In this document: one piece after another, positions 16,451 through 24,486 of the stretch
Position numbering within the stretch: position 1 is the stretch's first letter
How the letters are laid out: every line of letters starts with the position of its first letter
Assembly: GCA_030841035.1 (NCBI GenBank)
Contig: JAVEDI010000034.1
Coordinates: 1-36,514, forward strand
DNA length: 36,514 nucleotides
Direction of reading: 5' to 3'
From: Actinomycetota bacterium
GTDB lineage: Bacteria; Actinomycetota; Actinomycetes; JACCUZ01
Made by a program: the position numbers and the translations under genes
Notes under the pieces: model-generated
The model's database searches: none
Told to the model about the DNA's origin: nothing
What the model saw: only the letters and a program-made list of their open reading frames with translations

Positions 16451-18073
16451 ATGACCGTCGCGCGTCGCGCCCCGTTCGGGACAGGTGCGCTCGACGCCGC
16501 CCTGCTGCCGTTCGGCGAGGGCACGATGCTCCCCGCCGAGGCCTACACGTCTGCTGAGGTGTTCGCCTGGGAGCAGCGCCACTACTTCGCGGGCACCTGG
16601 ATGTGCCTCGGCCGCCCCGACGAGCTGCGGGGCCGGTCGGGCTCTTCCAGCGGTACGACGCAGCGGGCGCTCACCGTCGGCGACGTACCCGTGCTGCTGC
16701 TGTGGGACCGGTCGGGTGAGGTGGCGGCGTTCGCGAACACCTGCCGTCACCGCGGCCACGAGCTGCTCGGCACCGGGCAGAGCTCCTCGCGCCGTGCCGT
16801 GGTCTGCCCTTACCACGCGTGGAGCTACGCACTGGACGGGTCGCTGCTGGCCGCGCCCGGGTTCCACGACGTCGGCTCCTTCGACGCCGCGGCGCACGGA
16901 CTCGTGCGGCTGCCGCTCGAGCAGCGGCACGGGTGGGTCTTCGTCAACGCGACCGGCGATGCGCCCTCGTTCGCCGAGCACCTCGGGGCGCTGCCCGACC
17001 TCCTCGAGCCCTACGCGCCCGAGCGGCTGGTGCGCGGCGCCGTGCACGACTACGTGCTGGCCGCGAACTGGAAGGTGATCACCGAGAACTACCACGAGTG
17101 CTACCACTGCCCGCTGATCCACCCCGAGCTGTGCCAGGTGAGCCCGCCGACCAGCGGTGCGAACTACGACCTGCCCGGTGCGTGGGTCGGTGGCTCCATG
17201 GACCTGCGCGACGGTGCACAGACCATGTCGTTGGACGGACGCAGCAACGGGGCGCCCATCCCCGGCGCGGACCCGCGGCAGGTCCGCTACCTCGGGCTGC
17301 TGCCCAACCTGCTCGTGTCGCTGCACCCCGACTACGTCATGACCCACCGGATGACACCGCTCGCTGCGGACCGCACGCAGTTGCAGTGCTCCTGGTACTT
17401 CGTGCCGCGCGAGGACGGGGAAGAGGTGGACCCGTCGTACGCCGTGGAGTTCTGGGACCTCACCAACCGGCAGGACTGGGCCGCCTGCGAGTCCGTGCAG
17501 CGTGGGCTCGCCTCGCCGCACTTCCGCCCGGGGCCGTTGGCTCCGAGCGAGGACGCGGTGCACCAGTTCGTGACGATGGTCGCGCGCGGCTACCTCGACG
17601 GTGACCTGCGCGCGGCGAGCGCAGTCGCGAGCGGACCGCTCGGGGGCGCGTGCCCCGGCGTTCCTACGCTGGGACGCATGACCCCGACCCCCGACGACGA
17701 CGTGATCGCCTTCGCCCACCAGATGTTCGACCTGGCCCGTGACGGCGCGGCGGACCAGCTCGCGGCGTACGTCGACGCCGGCTTGCCGGTCAACCTCACC
17801 AACGACAAGGGCGACACGCTGCTGATCCTGGCTGCCTACTACGGCCGCCCCGAGGCGGTCGAGGCGCTGCTCGCCCGTGGCGCTGACCACGCGCGCGTCA
17901 ACGACCGTGGCCAGAGTGCGTTGGCGGCTGCCGTGTTCAAGCAGTCACTACCCGCCGTGCAGGCACTGCTGGCGGCGGGCGCCGACCCCGCGGTGGGCTC
18001 GCCGTCGGCACTGGACACGGCGCGGTTCTTCGACCTTCCGCAGCTGGTGGAGCTGCTCCAATCGCCGCGCTGA
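16451..18073 (+). CDS. Rieske oxygenase (GbcA/CntA-like) continuous with a C-terminal ankyrin-repeat region
   Basis: The open frame encodes 540 residues. Residues 1 to about 385 form a Rieske oxygenase: cluster ligands C98 and H100 (CRHRG), C119 and H122 (CPYHAW); iron ligands H219, H224 and D342; bridging E216 in ECYHCPLIH, again the Glu of the carnitine/betaine type. A Gly/Ala/Pro linker (about 386-409) leads to three ankyrin repeats (about 410-540; GDTLLILAAYYGRPEAVEAL, then GQSALAAAVFKQS). No stop separates the two parts. ATG 17678 (M410) has its own -10 box, so the ankyrin part may be a separate gene that the Rieske frame reads into. Divergent from tetR. A true fusion would be unusual. 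Confidence 0.8.
   Translation: MTVARRAPFGTGALDAALLPFGEGTMLPAEAYTSAEVFAWEQRHYFAGTWMCLGRPDELRGRSGSSSGTTQRALTVGDVPVLLLWDRSGEVAAFANTCRHRGHELLGTGQSSSRRAVVCPYHAWSYALDGSLLAAPGFHDVGSFDAAAHGLVRLPLEQRHGWVFVNATGDAPSFAEHLGALPDLLEPYAPERLVRGAVHDYVLAANWKVITENYHECYHCPLIHPELCQVSPPTSGANYDLPGAWVGGSMDLRDGAQTMSLDGRSNGAPIPGADPRQVRYLGLLPNLLVSLHPDYVMTHRMTPLAADRTQLQCSWYFVPREDGEEVDPSYAVEFWDLTNRQDWAACESVQRGLASPHFRPGPLAPSEDAVHQFVTMVARGYLDGDLRAASAVASGPLGGACPGVPTLGRMTPTPDDDVIAFAHQMFDLARDGAADQLAAYVDAGLPVNLTNDKGDTLLILAAYYGRPEAVEALLARGADHARVNDRGQSALAAAVFKQSLPAVQALLAAGADPAVGSPSALDTARFFDLPQLVELLQSPR
17665..17670 (+). promoter_or_regulatory. -10 box for leaderless start of ankyrin gene
   Basis: TACGCT (a TANNNT match) ends 7 nt before ATG 17678, the spacing expected when transcription begins at the start codon. 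No convincing -35 box is seen. The same arrangement occurs at dnaG, the sigma gene and 33666, which supports an independent ankyrin gene. Confidence 0.4.
17678..18073 (+). CDS. Ankyrin-repeat protein (alternative separate gene within the fused frame)
   Basis: Read from ATG 17678, this gives a 131-residue protein made almost wholly of three ankyrin repeats, a size that occurs as a standalone protein in actinobacteria. A start at this methionine is favoured by the -10 box at 17665-17670 and by the low-complexity sequence just before it. Against separation, no in-frame stop ends the Rieske frame. Ankyrin repeats bind proteins; no partner can be named. The two readings may both be expressed, as a fusion and as a short form. 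Confidence 0.5.
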   Translation: MTPTPDDDVIAFAHQMFDLARDGAADQLAAYVDAGLPVNLTNDKGDTLLILAAYYGRPEAVEALLARGADHARVNDRGQSALAAAVFKQSLPAVQALLAAGADPAVGSPSALDTARFFDLPQLVELLQSPR

Positions 18074-18204
18074 CTGCCCAGGACCGGCCAATGGTCGTAG
18101 TACTGGCGTTAACACCCGCTTAGGTGTCCGATGGGCGGTCGCTAGGTGAAGAGCGCGCACAGTCGTTCCTGTCAGTCAGACAACGACGAGCGACGGAGAT
18201 AGCC

Positions 18205-18603
18205 ATGAATCGCAAGACCGCCACCCTCGGGCTCACCGCCCTCCTGCTGGCCGCCGGGTCGAGCGGGATCGCGCTCGCGGCCACCGGCTCGGACAGCCCC
18301 AGCCCGCAGTCCTCGCACTCCTCCTCCTCACGGTCCTCCCAGTCCTCGGGCCAGAGCTCGACGGTCGCTGTGCCCACGGCCACACAGTCCGCGGACGACG
18401 GCGCCCACCACGTGAGGCACACCGGGGTCAACGAGCCCGGCGACGACAACAACCGCAACCGGCACGGTCGCCGCGGTGCCACCCCCGCCACCGGCGTGGC
18501 CGCGGCCGCTGACGACAACGGTCGCCACGGTGAGCTGGAGCCCGGCGACGACCACGGTGGCCACGGGCAGGAGCCCGGCGACGACCACGGTGGCGACCGC
18601 TGA
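18205..18603 (+). CDS. Small secreted Ser/His/Asp/Gly-rich protein
   Basis: This 132-residue protein has a clear signal peptide (NRKTATLGLTALLLAAGSSG, then IALA-A, cleavage near residue 26). A Ser-rich stretch (SPSPQSSHSSSSRSSQSS) and a hydrophilic tail with EPGDDHGGHGQ and EPGDDHGGDR follow. The tail is encoded by a 24-bp direct repeat at 18538-18561 and 18571-18594. There is no membrane anchor. The His/Asp-rich tail could bind metal ions, but this is only a suggestion. I do not recognise a family. ATG 18205 follows GGAG at 18195-18198 with a 6-nt spacer, and the signal peptide fixes the start. A strong hairpin at 18622-18665 follows. Confidence 0.75.
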   Translation: MNRKTATLGLTALLLAAGSSGIALAATGSDSPSPQSSHSSSSRSSQSSGQSSTVAVPTATQSADDGAHHVRHTGVNEPGDDNNRNRHGRRGATPATGVAAAADDNGRHGELEPGDDHGGHGQEPGDDHGGDR

Positions 18604-18621
18604 CCCACCGCCCGCAACCCG

Positions 18622-18665
18622 CGACGCCCCCGCCCGCACCTGCACCGGTGCGGCCGGGGGCGTCG
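18622..18665. terminator. Bidirectional hairpin terminator
   Basis: CGACGCCCCCG pairs with CGGGGGCGTCG around an inner GCACC / GGTGC stem. It lies 19 bp after the secreted-protein stop and 33 bp from the stop of the convergent Gfo/Idh gene, so it probably ends both transcripts. Confidence 0.7.
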
Positions 18666-18697
18666 ACACGTGTCCGCCGGCTTCGGCCGATCGAGCA

Positions 18698-19684
18698 CTA
18701 CTCGCCCGGGTAGGCCAGCCCGATCTGGCGCCGGATCTCGTCCATCGTCGCCATGATCGAGACGGTCTCGTCGAGGGGCATGACCTCGCTCTCGGTCCGT
18801 CCCTCGCGCAGGCATCGCATCACCTCGGCGGCCTGGTGGCGCAGGCCGCGGGTCTCCGCCGGCGCCTCGAACACCTCGACCACGTCGTCGCGTGAGGTGA
18901 GGGTGAGGGTCGGTGACCGGTAGAAGCGCGAGTGCAGCTCGAGGCGCGCCTCGGTGCCGATGATCGCGGCCCGGTTGGAGCCGGTGGCCTCGAGCGTCGT
19001 GGTCACGACGGCGTGCCGGCCACCGTCGTGCTGCAACAGCGCGGACGTGGTGGCGTCCACGCCGGTGAAGGCAGGATCGCTCAGGGCGAGGACCCGCGTC
19101 GGCGTACCGAGGACCATCGACGCGAACGACACCGCATAGATGCCGAGGTCGAGCAGCGCCCCGCCGCCCAGGGTCCGGTCGAAGAGCCGGGAGGACGCGT
19201 CCCGCTCGAACCACTGCCCGTGGTCGACGATCACGGTGCGGACGTCACCCAGTGCACCCTCGGCCAGCAGCGCACGCACGTGTGCGTAGTGCGGCATGAA
19301 CCGGGCCCACATGGCCTCCATCAGGAAGGTGCTGCGCGCGCGGGCCGCCGCGACCAGCTCTCGGGCCTGTTCGGCGTTGACGGTGAACGGCTTCTCGACC
19401 AGTACGGCCTTGCCGGCCTCGATGGCGAGCAGCGCGGCGGGGTGGTGGCCCGGGTGAGGAGTGGCGACGTAGACGACGTCGACGTCGTCGTCGGCGACGA
19501 GCGCCTCGTACGACGCGTGCCGGTGCGCGGCGCCGAACTGCTGGCCGAACCGTTCGGCGCCCTCCGGGCTGCGGGACCCGACGGCGACCAGCTCGGCGTC
19601 GGGCAGCCGGGCGAGGTCGGTAGCGAAGGAGGCCGCGATGCGACCGGTCCCGAGGATGCCCCACCGGAACCGCCGGTCGTCCAT
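18698..19684 (-). CDS. Gfo/Idh/MocA-family NAD(P)-dependent oxidoreductase
   Basis: This 328-residue dehydrogenase has an N-terminal Rossmann fold (FRWGILGTGRIAASFATDLA) and the family hallmark VLVEKPF, followed by the C-terminal substrate domain containing GGGALLDLGIYAVSFA. Family members oxidise or reduce sugars, inositols and related polyols; trans-dihydrodiol dehydrogenase-like members look similar. The substrate is unknown. It is the last gene of a four-gene minus-strand operon: its ATG lies 2 bp after the stop of the DUF998 gene. Confidence 0.9.
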   Translation of the reverse strand: MDDRRFRWGILGTGRIAASFATDLARLPDAELVAVGSRSPEGAERFGQQFGAAHRHASYEALVADDDVDVVYVATPHPGHHPAALLAIEAGKAVLVEKPFTVNAEQARELVAAARARSTFLMEAMWARFMPHYAHVRALLAEGALGDVRTVIVDHGQWFERDASSRLFDRTLGGGALLDLGIYAVSFASMVLGTPTRVLALSDPAFTGVDATTSALLQHDGGRHAVVTTTLEATGSNRAAIIGTEARLELHSRFYRSPTLTLTSRDDVVEVFEAPAETRGLRHQAAEVMRCLREGRTESEVMPLDETVSIMATMDEIRRQIGLAYPGE

Positions 19685-19686
19685 GG

Positions 19687-20292
19687 TCAACGGTGTCCTC
19701 CTGCTCCGTTGCGGCTGCGCCGCGCTGCCAGAACCACGGCGAGCGGCCACAGTGCCTGGGCGCCGGCGGCGCATCGCTCTGCGAGACCGACGCGGCCCCT
19801 GTCGGACGCCAGCTCGAGCGCGAACCATGCCAGCAGCCCGAGCAGCGCCGCAGCCGCGCCCATCGACGGCAACGGCCGCAGCAGGCCCGGTCCGTGGCGG
19901 CGGACCGCGAGCGCGGGCCACAGCGACAGCGCCACGAACGCCGTGCCCGCCGCGGCGGCGTGCCCGGCGGAGCCGGAGCCGTCGCCGGGCAGCGGCACCG
20001 CGGCCACCCCGAGCGTCGCCAGGCCGCCGACGGCGAGCACCACGCGGCCCCCGAGACGTCCGGGTCGCAGCGCCAGCGCCGTCAGGACATGGCACACCGC
20101 GACGCCCTGCAGCGCCGTGGTCATCACCCACCGGTCGGTGGCGCCGTGGGCTGCGAGCGCGCTGATCGTGTCGACGAGCGGGTCGTAGCGGGCCGGCTGT
20201 CGTGCGGCTGCCACCGTCCAGCCGCCGACCAGCAGGACGGGTGCCCCGGCCGCTGACAGCACACCCCACCAGGGCACCGGCCGAGGGCTCAT
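19687..20292 (-). CDS. DUF998 family integral membrane protein
   Basis: This 201-residue protein has about six hydrophobic helices (for example VLSAAGAPVLLVGGWTVAAA, VVLAVGGLATLGVAAVPLPG, AALLGLLAWFALELA). The pattern, with DTISALAAHGATDRWVM after helix one, resembles DUF998 (frhE-like) proteins, whose role is not established. Its ATG overlaps the stop of the upstream CocE hydrolase by 4 bp, so expression is coupled. Confidence 0.78.
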   Translation of the reverse strand: MSPRPVPWWGVLSAAGAPVLLVGGWTVAAARQPARYDPLVDTISALAAHGATDRWVMTTALQGVAVCHVLTALALRPGRLGGRVVLAVGGLATLGVAAVPLPGDGSGSAGHAAAAGTAFVALSLWPALAVRRHGPGLLRPLPSMGAAAALLGLLAWFALELASDRGRVGLAERCAAGAQALWPLAVVLAARRSRNGAGGHR

Positions 20293-22283
20293 CCGAGGTC
20301 CCGTGCGACGCGGCGGCGCCAGGACCGCTTGGCGAACACCGCGCCGTCGCGCCACGTCTCGACCGTGAGCACGACCTCGAACGTCGACTCGTCCGCGCGC
20401 CACGTCAGGTCGCTGCGAGCCCGCACCGTCGACTCCGGCCAGCTGATCGTGAAGTCCGCCACCGACGTGGCCCGCTGGGCGAAGCTGTCCGTGTCGACCT
20501 CGACCCGGCCGGCGTACCGCTCGGCGACCGAGCCCGACTCGAGGTCGTGGCGGGAGCCGTGGTCGACGGCGCACGCCGTGGTCCGGCGCAGCACGTCGCG
20601 CTCCACCCACCAGCGGACGTCGCTCCCGCTGCCGTCCGGCGCGTCGGACCCGCCGGGCTGCGCCGCCGGCGCGCGCAGGATCAGCGGGTCGGTCGTGGGG
20701 GAGCTGCGGCCGGCGATCGGCAGCGTCAGGGTGGACGCCGACCGGTCGATGGTGAGCGAGAGCGGCGCCGGCGGTGCCAGGGTGTTGGGCCAGTCGGTGC
20801 CCGCGACAGCGAGCCGCAGCACATGACCCGGTGCGGCGACCCACGTCATCGCCTCCAGCTCGATGTCGACGTCGACCCACTCGTCGACCGGCAGCGCGGT
20901 CGGGTCGACCGCCGAGGAGCGGTGCGTCAGGTTGAGCAGGCCACGGGACAGCAGCGCCGAGGTGCCGTCGGAGAACACGTCGCACAGCTTGACCGAGACG
21001 AACGCCACCGGAGCGCTCGACCGCAGCCGCAGTCGCAGCCGGGGGTGACCGAGCAGCTCCAGGCCGTCGGCCGGCCACTCCCACGTCAGGGAGGCGGCGT
21101 CGTCGTACCGCTGGTCGTCGGGCTGTCCCCACGGCAGCGACGCGGCACAGCTGTTCCACGCCGCGACGCCGACGTCACCGACGACGGCGTACGTCGCCTC
21201 GCCTTCCCCGAGGGCGCGCGCCTCCTCGCGCGCCTCCGGCAGCGGCCAGCACGACGACGAGCGCCACTCGCCCTCGACCAGCGGCCGGTCGGGGCGGGGG
21301 CGCGTCGAGCGCTGCGCGAACCAGGTCGCCACCGGCTCACCGTGGACCTCCTCGCCCGTCCTGTGCTCGGCCTCGCCACGCAGCCACCGGTCCCACCACC
21401 GGGCCATGACCGGCACCAGGTCCACGTGCGGACCGGGCACCGAGGTCGCGGCGGACATGTGGCTCCACGGTCCGAGCAGCAGCTGGTGCGGGACGCCGGC
21501 CGACTGCAGTGCCTCGATGGTTCGGAACGTGTTGTTGCGGTAGCCGTCGGCCCAGCCGCCGACGAGCATCGTCGGGCAGGCGATGCGCTCGTACGCGGGG
21601 CGCAGCGAGCCGTGCCGCCAGTAGGGCGAGTCGCGCTGCTGCTCGATCCACGGCAGCACCCACGGCTCGAGGTCGTCGACCCTGGCCCGCCACGCATCGA
21701 CCCATCCGTCCCCGACCAGCGAGGGCACCGGCGGCAGCGCGTTCATCGCGACCATGTAGCTCGGGTAGTCGACGAGGTCGAGCAGCCGGAACGCGCCGCC
21801 CATGAAGTGCACGTCGTCGGTGTACCGGTCGTCGGTGGCGTAGATCGCGATGACCGCCTTGAGGGCCGGGGGCCGTGTGCACGCGACCTGCAGCGCGTTG
21901 AACCCGGAGTACGACGTGCCGTACATCCCGACGGCACCTGTGCACCACGGCTGCTCGGCCAGCCAGGCGATCACCTCCCGCAGGTCCTGCTGCTCCTGCG
22001 GGGGGTACTCGTCGACGGCCAGGCCGCCGGACGAGCCGGTGCCGCGCACATCCACGCGGGCGACCGCGATGCCGTGCTCGTCGCGCAACCGCACGTACTC
22101 CGGTCGGTAGGAGACCGTGAGGTCGTCCTTGCGGTAGGGCAGCGCCTCCAGCACGCACGGCACGGGCGCGCCGCGATCGGCTCCGGCCGGCAGGAACAAC
22201 GTCGTGGCCAGCCCGACGCCGTCGGTCATGCCGACGAAGAGCCGCTCGGCCGTACCCTCGGCGACCGCGGACCGCTTAGGCAT
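20289..22283 (-). CDS. CocE/NonD family hydrolase (X-Pro dipeptidyl-peptidase S15 fold)
   Basis: This 664-residue serine hydrolase cleaves esters or acyl-peptides; cocaine esterase and glutaryl-7-ACA acylase are relatives. The predicted triad is S124 in YGTSYSG, D246 in GGWADGY and H275 in LGPWSHM. An alpha/beta hydrolase domain with a helical cap comes first, and a C-terminal jelly-roll (about 430-660; DVFSDGTSALLSRG, VAGTDWPN) follows. No signal peptide is seen. ATG 22283 overlaps the end of the upstream P1 peptidase by 8 bp; the stop overlaps the DUF998 start. The operon combines two hydrolases, which suggests breakdown of amides or esters. Confidence 0.92.
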   Translation of the reverse strand: MPKRSAVAEGTAERLFVGMTDGVGLATTLFLPAGADRGAPVPCVLEALPYRKDDLTVSYRPEYVRLRDEHGIAVARVDVRGTGSSGGLAVDEYPPQEQQDLREVIAWLAEQPWCTGAVGMYGTSYSGFNALQVACTRPPALKAVIAIYATDDRYTDDVHFMGGAFRLLDLVDYPSYMVAMNALPPVPSLVGDGWVDAWRARVDDLEPWVLPWIEQQRDSPYWRHGSLRPAYERIACPTMLVGGWADGYRNNTFRTIEALQSAGVPHQLLLGPWSHMSAATSVPGPHVDLVPVMARWWDRWLRGEAEHRTGEEVHGEPVATWFAQRSTRPRPDRPLVEGEWRSSSCWPLPEAREEARALGEGEATYAVVGDVGVAAWNSCAASLPWGQPDDQRYDDAASLTWEWPADGLELLGHPRLRLRLRSSAPVAFVSVKLCDVFSDGTSALLSRGLLNLTHRSSAVDPTALPVDEWVDVDIELEAMTWVAAPGHVLRLAVAGTDWPNTLAPPAPLSLTIDRSASTLTLPIAGRSSPTTDPLILRAPAAQPGGSDAPDGSGSDVRWWVERDVLRRTTACAVDHGSRHDLESGSVAERYAGRVEVDTDSFAQRATSVADFTISWPESTVRARSDLTWRADESTFEVVLTVETWRDGAVFAKRSWRRRVARDLG

Positions 22284-23355
22284 AGTGCTCCTCGAGCAGC
22301 CGCTCGACCTCCTCGAAGGGCAACCCGGCCGACGCGTTGCCGTCGCGACCGAACACCGTCCGCGCGGCGAGCAGGCTGGTGACGACCGCCTCCTCGGTGG
22401 CCTCGACCGTGGCCGCGAAGAACGGGTCCAGCTCGCGGCCCGACAGCGGCGCGCCCGGCGCCGGCGCGCCGCGCCCGGCCCGCAGCCCGGTCGCCAGGGC
22501 GAGGAAGATCTCACCGCTCGCGTGGTGCGCGGTGCTGCCCGCGCGGGCCAGACCGAGACCCGCCCGTCGGGCCAGTCGCGTGCAACCGGCGCTGTCCAAC
22601 GGTGCATCGGTCACGACGACGACGATGCACGACCCGGTACCGCCCGGCCGCGGCGGACCGGCCATCGGTGGCAGCCGAAGACCGACCGGGACCCCCGCGA
22701 CGGTGAGCCGCTCGTGCTCGCCGAAGTTGCTCAGCAGCAGGACCCCGACCGTGTGACCGGAGGGCACGACGCGCGACGAGGTGCCGATGCCTCCCTTCCA
22801 CCCCAGGCAGCTCATCCCGGTGCCCGCGCCGACCGCACCCTCCTCCGGCGGCAGCCCCGTGCCCACCGAGAGCCGCGCGGCAGCCAGCGCCGAACGTACA
22901 TCGCTGCTCGAGAGCTGCATCCGACGCGCATCGGAGAGGAAGCTGTCGTCGCACTCCGCCACCAGCGGGATGACGACGTCCTCGAGGCCGATGCCGGGCT
23001 CCTGCTCGGCCAGCAGCTCGCACGCGGCGTCGTACACCCGCCCCACGTGCATCGTCGAGGTGAGGAAGACGGGTGTCTCCGCGAGCCCCCATTCCTGGAC
23101 GGCGAGCAGGCCCGTGCACTCCCCGGCGCCGTTGAGCACCGCACCACCGGCAGGCACGGGGGAGCGGAAGCAGTTGCCGCCGGGGTCCAGCACCGTGACA
23201 CCGGTCCGTGCCACGCCGCGCCCGTCGGGCGGGTCGGCCTCGTCGCGCCACACGGTCGCGTGCCCGACCCCGACGCCGGGGACGTCCAGGACCGAGGACG
23301 TCGGGCCCGGGGGCAGCAGACCGATCCGGACCGGCAGGTCGGCGGCGCGCGGCAT
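22276..23355 (-). CDS. P1 family peptidase (DmpA/S58 aminopeptidase)
   Basis: This 359-residue Ntn-type hydrolase is expected to cut itself into two chains. The probable cleavage is G241-S242 in GGTGSCIVVVVTDAPL, which frees S242 as the N-terminal nucleophile. Other landmarks are GVGVGHATVWRD near the start and GWKGGIGTSSRVV in the middle. Relatives are D-aminopeptidases or beta-peptidyl aminopeptidases. ATG 23355 is chosen because LPVRIGLL follows at once; ATG 23373 is possible. First gene of the minus-strand operon, divergent from the HDAC-family gene. Confidence 0.9.
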   Translation of the reverse strand: MPRAADLPVRIGLLPPGPTSSVLDVPGVGVGHATVWRDEADPPDGRGVARTGVTVLDPGGNCFRSPVPAGGAVLNGAGECTGLLAVQEWGLAETPVFLTSTMHVGRVYDAACELLAEQEPGIGLEDVVIPLVAECDDSFLSDARRMQLSSSDVRSALAAARLSVGTGLPPEEGAVGAGTGMSCLGWKGGIGTSSRVVPSGHTVGVLLLSNFGEHERLTVAGVPVGLRLPPMAGPPRPGGTGSCIVVVVTDAPLDSAGCTRLARRAGLGLARAGSTAHHASGEIFLALATGLRAGRGAPAPGAPLSGRELDPFFAATVEATEEAVVTSLLAARTVFGRDGNASAGLPFEEVERLLEEHYA

Positions 23356-23378
23356 CGGGTCAGCATGCCGCATGCCGG

Positions 23379-23404
23379 CCGGTCGCGCGCAGCAGCGCGA
23401 CCGG
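23379..23404. promoter_or_regulatory. Perfect inverted repeat in divergent promoter region
   Basis: CCGGTCGCGC and GCGCGACCGG are perfectly complementary around a 6-nt loop, within the 66 bp between the divergent starts at 23355 and 23422. It could be an operator for both genes or a leader hairpin. No -35/-10 pair is convincing. Confidence 0.45.
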
Positions 23405-23421
23405 GGAACCCTCGTGGCAGC

Positions 23422-24486
23422 ATGCACCCCGTGACGCTGCCCACGGTGGTGTGGTCCGAGGAGGTGCTACGCCACGAGCCGGGTGCCGAGATCTGGGTAG
23501 GCGTGCGGACCCCCGGCACCGAGGTGCCGGACCGGGCCCGGGTGCTGCTTGAGGCCCTCACGCGGGCGGGCGCCACCGTGGTGCCCGCGGCGGCGTACGA
23601 CGACGACGTGCTGCGCCGGGTGCACGACCCGGACCTCGTCGACCACCTCGCGAACGTGGCCGCCGACTGGGCCGCGGGCGGCTACGCAGACCTGGTCGGG
23701 CAGGACCGGGTGGTGCCCTACGTGTTCCCGACCGCCGGCATGCTCGACGGCCTGCCGGGCCGTGTCGCGAGCGCAACGCACGCCCGGGCCGGGCAGTACT
23801 GCTACGACACGATGAGCCTGGTCGGTCCCGGCACGTGGGAGGCGGCCCGAGCCTCGGTCGACGTCGCTCTCACCGCGGCCACGCTCGTCTCCTCGGGGGC
23901 GCACGCGGCGTACGCCCTCGTCCGCCCTCCGGGTCACCACGTCACGCGCCGCGCGTACGGCGGTTCGTGCTACCTCAACAACGCCGCCGTCGCCGCACAG
24001 GCGCTGCGCGACGCCGGGGCCGGCCGGGTCGCCGTGATCGACGTCGACGCCCACCACGGCAACGGCACGCAGGCGATCTTCTACGCCCGGCCCGACGTGC
24101 TCTACGGGTCGCTTCACGTAGACCCGGGAGCCGGCTGGTTCCCGCATTTCGTCGGCTTCGCCGACGAGCGCGGGACGGGCGCCGGCGAGGGAACGACGTA
24201 CAACCTCCCGCTCGTCCCCGGCACCGGGGACCAGGGGTGGCTGGCCGCCCTCGACGAGCTCTGTGCACGGGTCACCGCCTCCGGTGCCGAGGCGCTGGTG
24301 GTGTCCCTCGGCGTCGACGCGGCAGGGGCCGACCCCGAGAGCCCGCTCGAGGTGAGCACCGCGGGATTCCGGGCCGCGGGGGAGCGCGTCGCGGCGCTGG
24401 GGCGGCCCGCGGTGCTCGTGCACGAGGGCGGCTACGACCTTGCGCGCCTGGGCGTCGACACGCTGGCCTTCCTGAGCGGATTCTGA
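23422..24486 (+). CDS. Histone-deacetylase-family amidohydrolase (class II / acetylpolyamine amidohydrolase-like)
   Basis: This 354-residue zinc enzyme removes acyl groups from an amine such as a polyamine or lysine side chain. The active-site histidines are H172 and H173 in RPPGHH. Zinc ligands are D209 and H211 in DVDAHHGNG and D299 in SLGVDAAGADP, and the catalytic Tyr is in HEGGYD. ATG 23422 is the first methionine close to the conserved TVVWSEEVLRHEP. It is transcribed away from the P1-peptidase operon. A hairpin follows at 24484-24515. The substrate is not known. Confidence 0.92.
   Translation: MHPVTLPTVVWSEEVLRHEPGAEIWVGVRTPGTEVPDRARVLLEALTRAGATVVPAAAYDDDVLRRVHDPDLVDHLANVAADWAAGGYADLVGQDRVVPYVFPTAGMLDGLPGRVASATHARAGQYCYDTMSLVGPGTWEAARASVDVALTAATLVSSGAHAAYALVRPPGHHVTRRAYGGSCYLNNAAVAAQALRDAGAGRVAVIDVDAHHGNGTQAIFYARPDVLYGSLHVDPGAGWFPHFVGFADERGTGAGEGTTYNLPLVPGTGDQGWLAALDELCARVTASGAEALVVSLGVDAAGADPESPLEVSTAGFRAAGERVAALGRPAVLVHEGGYDLARLGVDTLAFLSGF

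Noticed and set aside
18160-18195. TCGTT / AACGA inverted repeat with GTCAGTCAGAC as another TetR operator copy
   Set aside because: It shares only a CAGTCAG-like core with the two palindromes and lacks the CTGA-N8-TCAG symmetry.
20202-22382. Long plus-strand open frame opposite the CocE hydrolase
   Set aside because: Its translation is Arg/Gly/Pro-rich without any domain, while the minus strand has the full Ser-Asp-His triad and operon overlaps.
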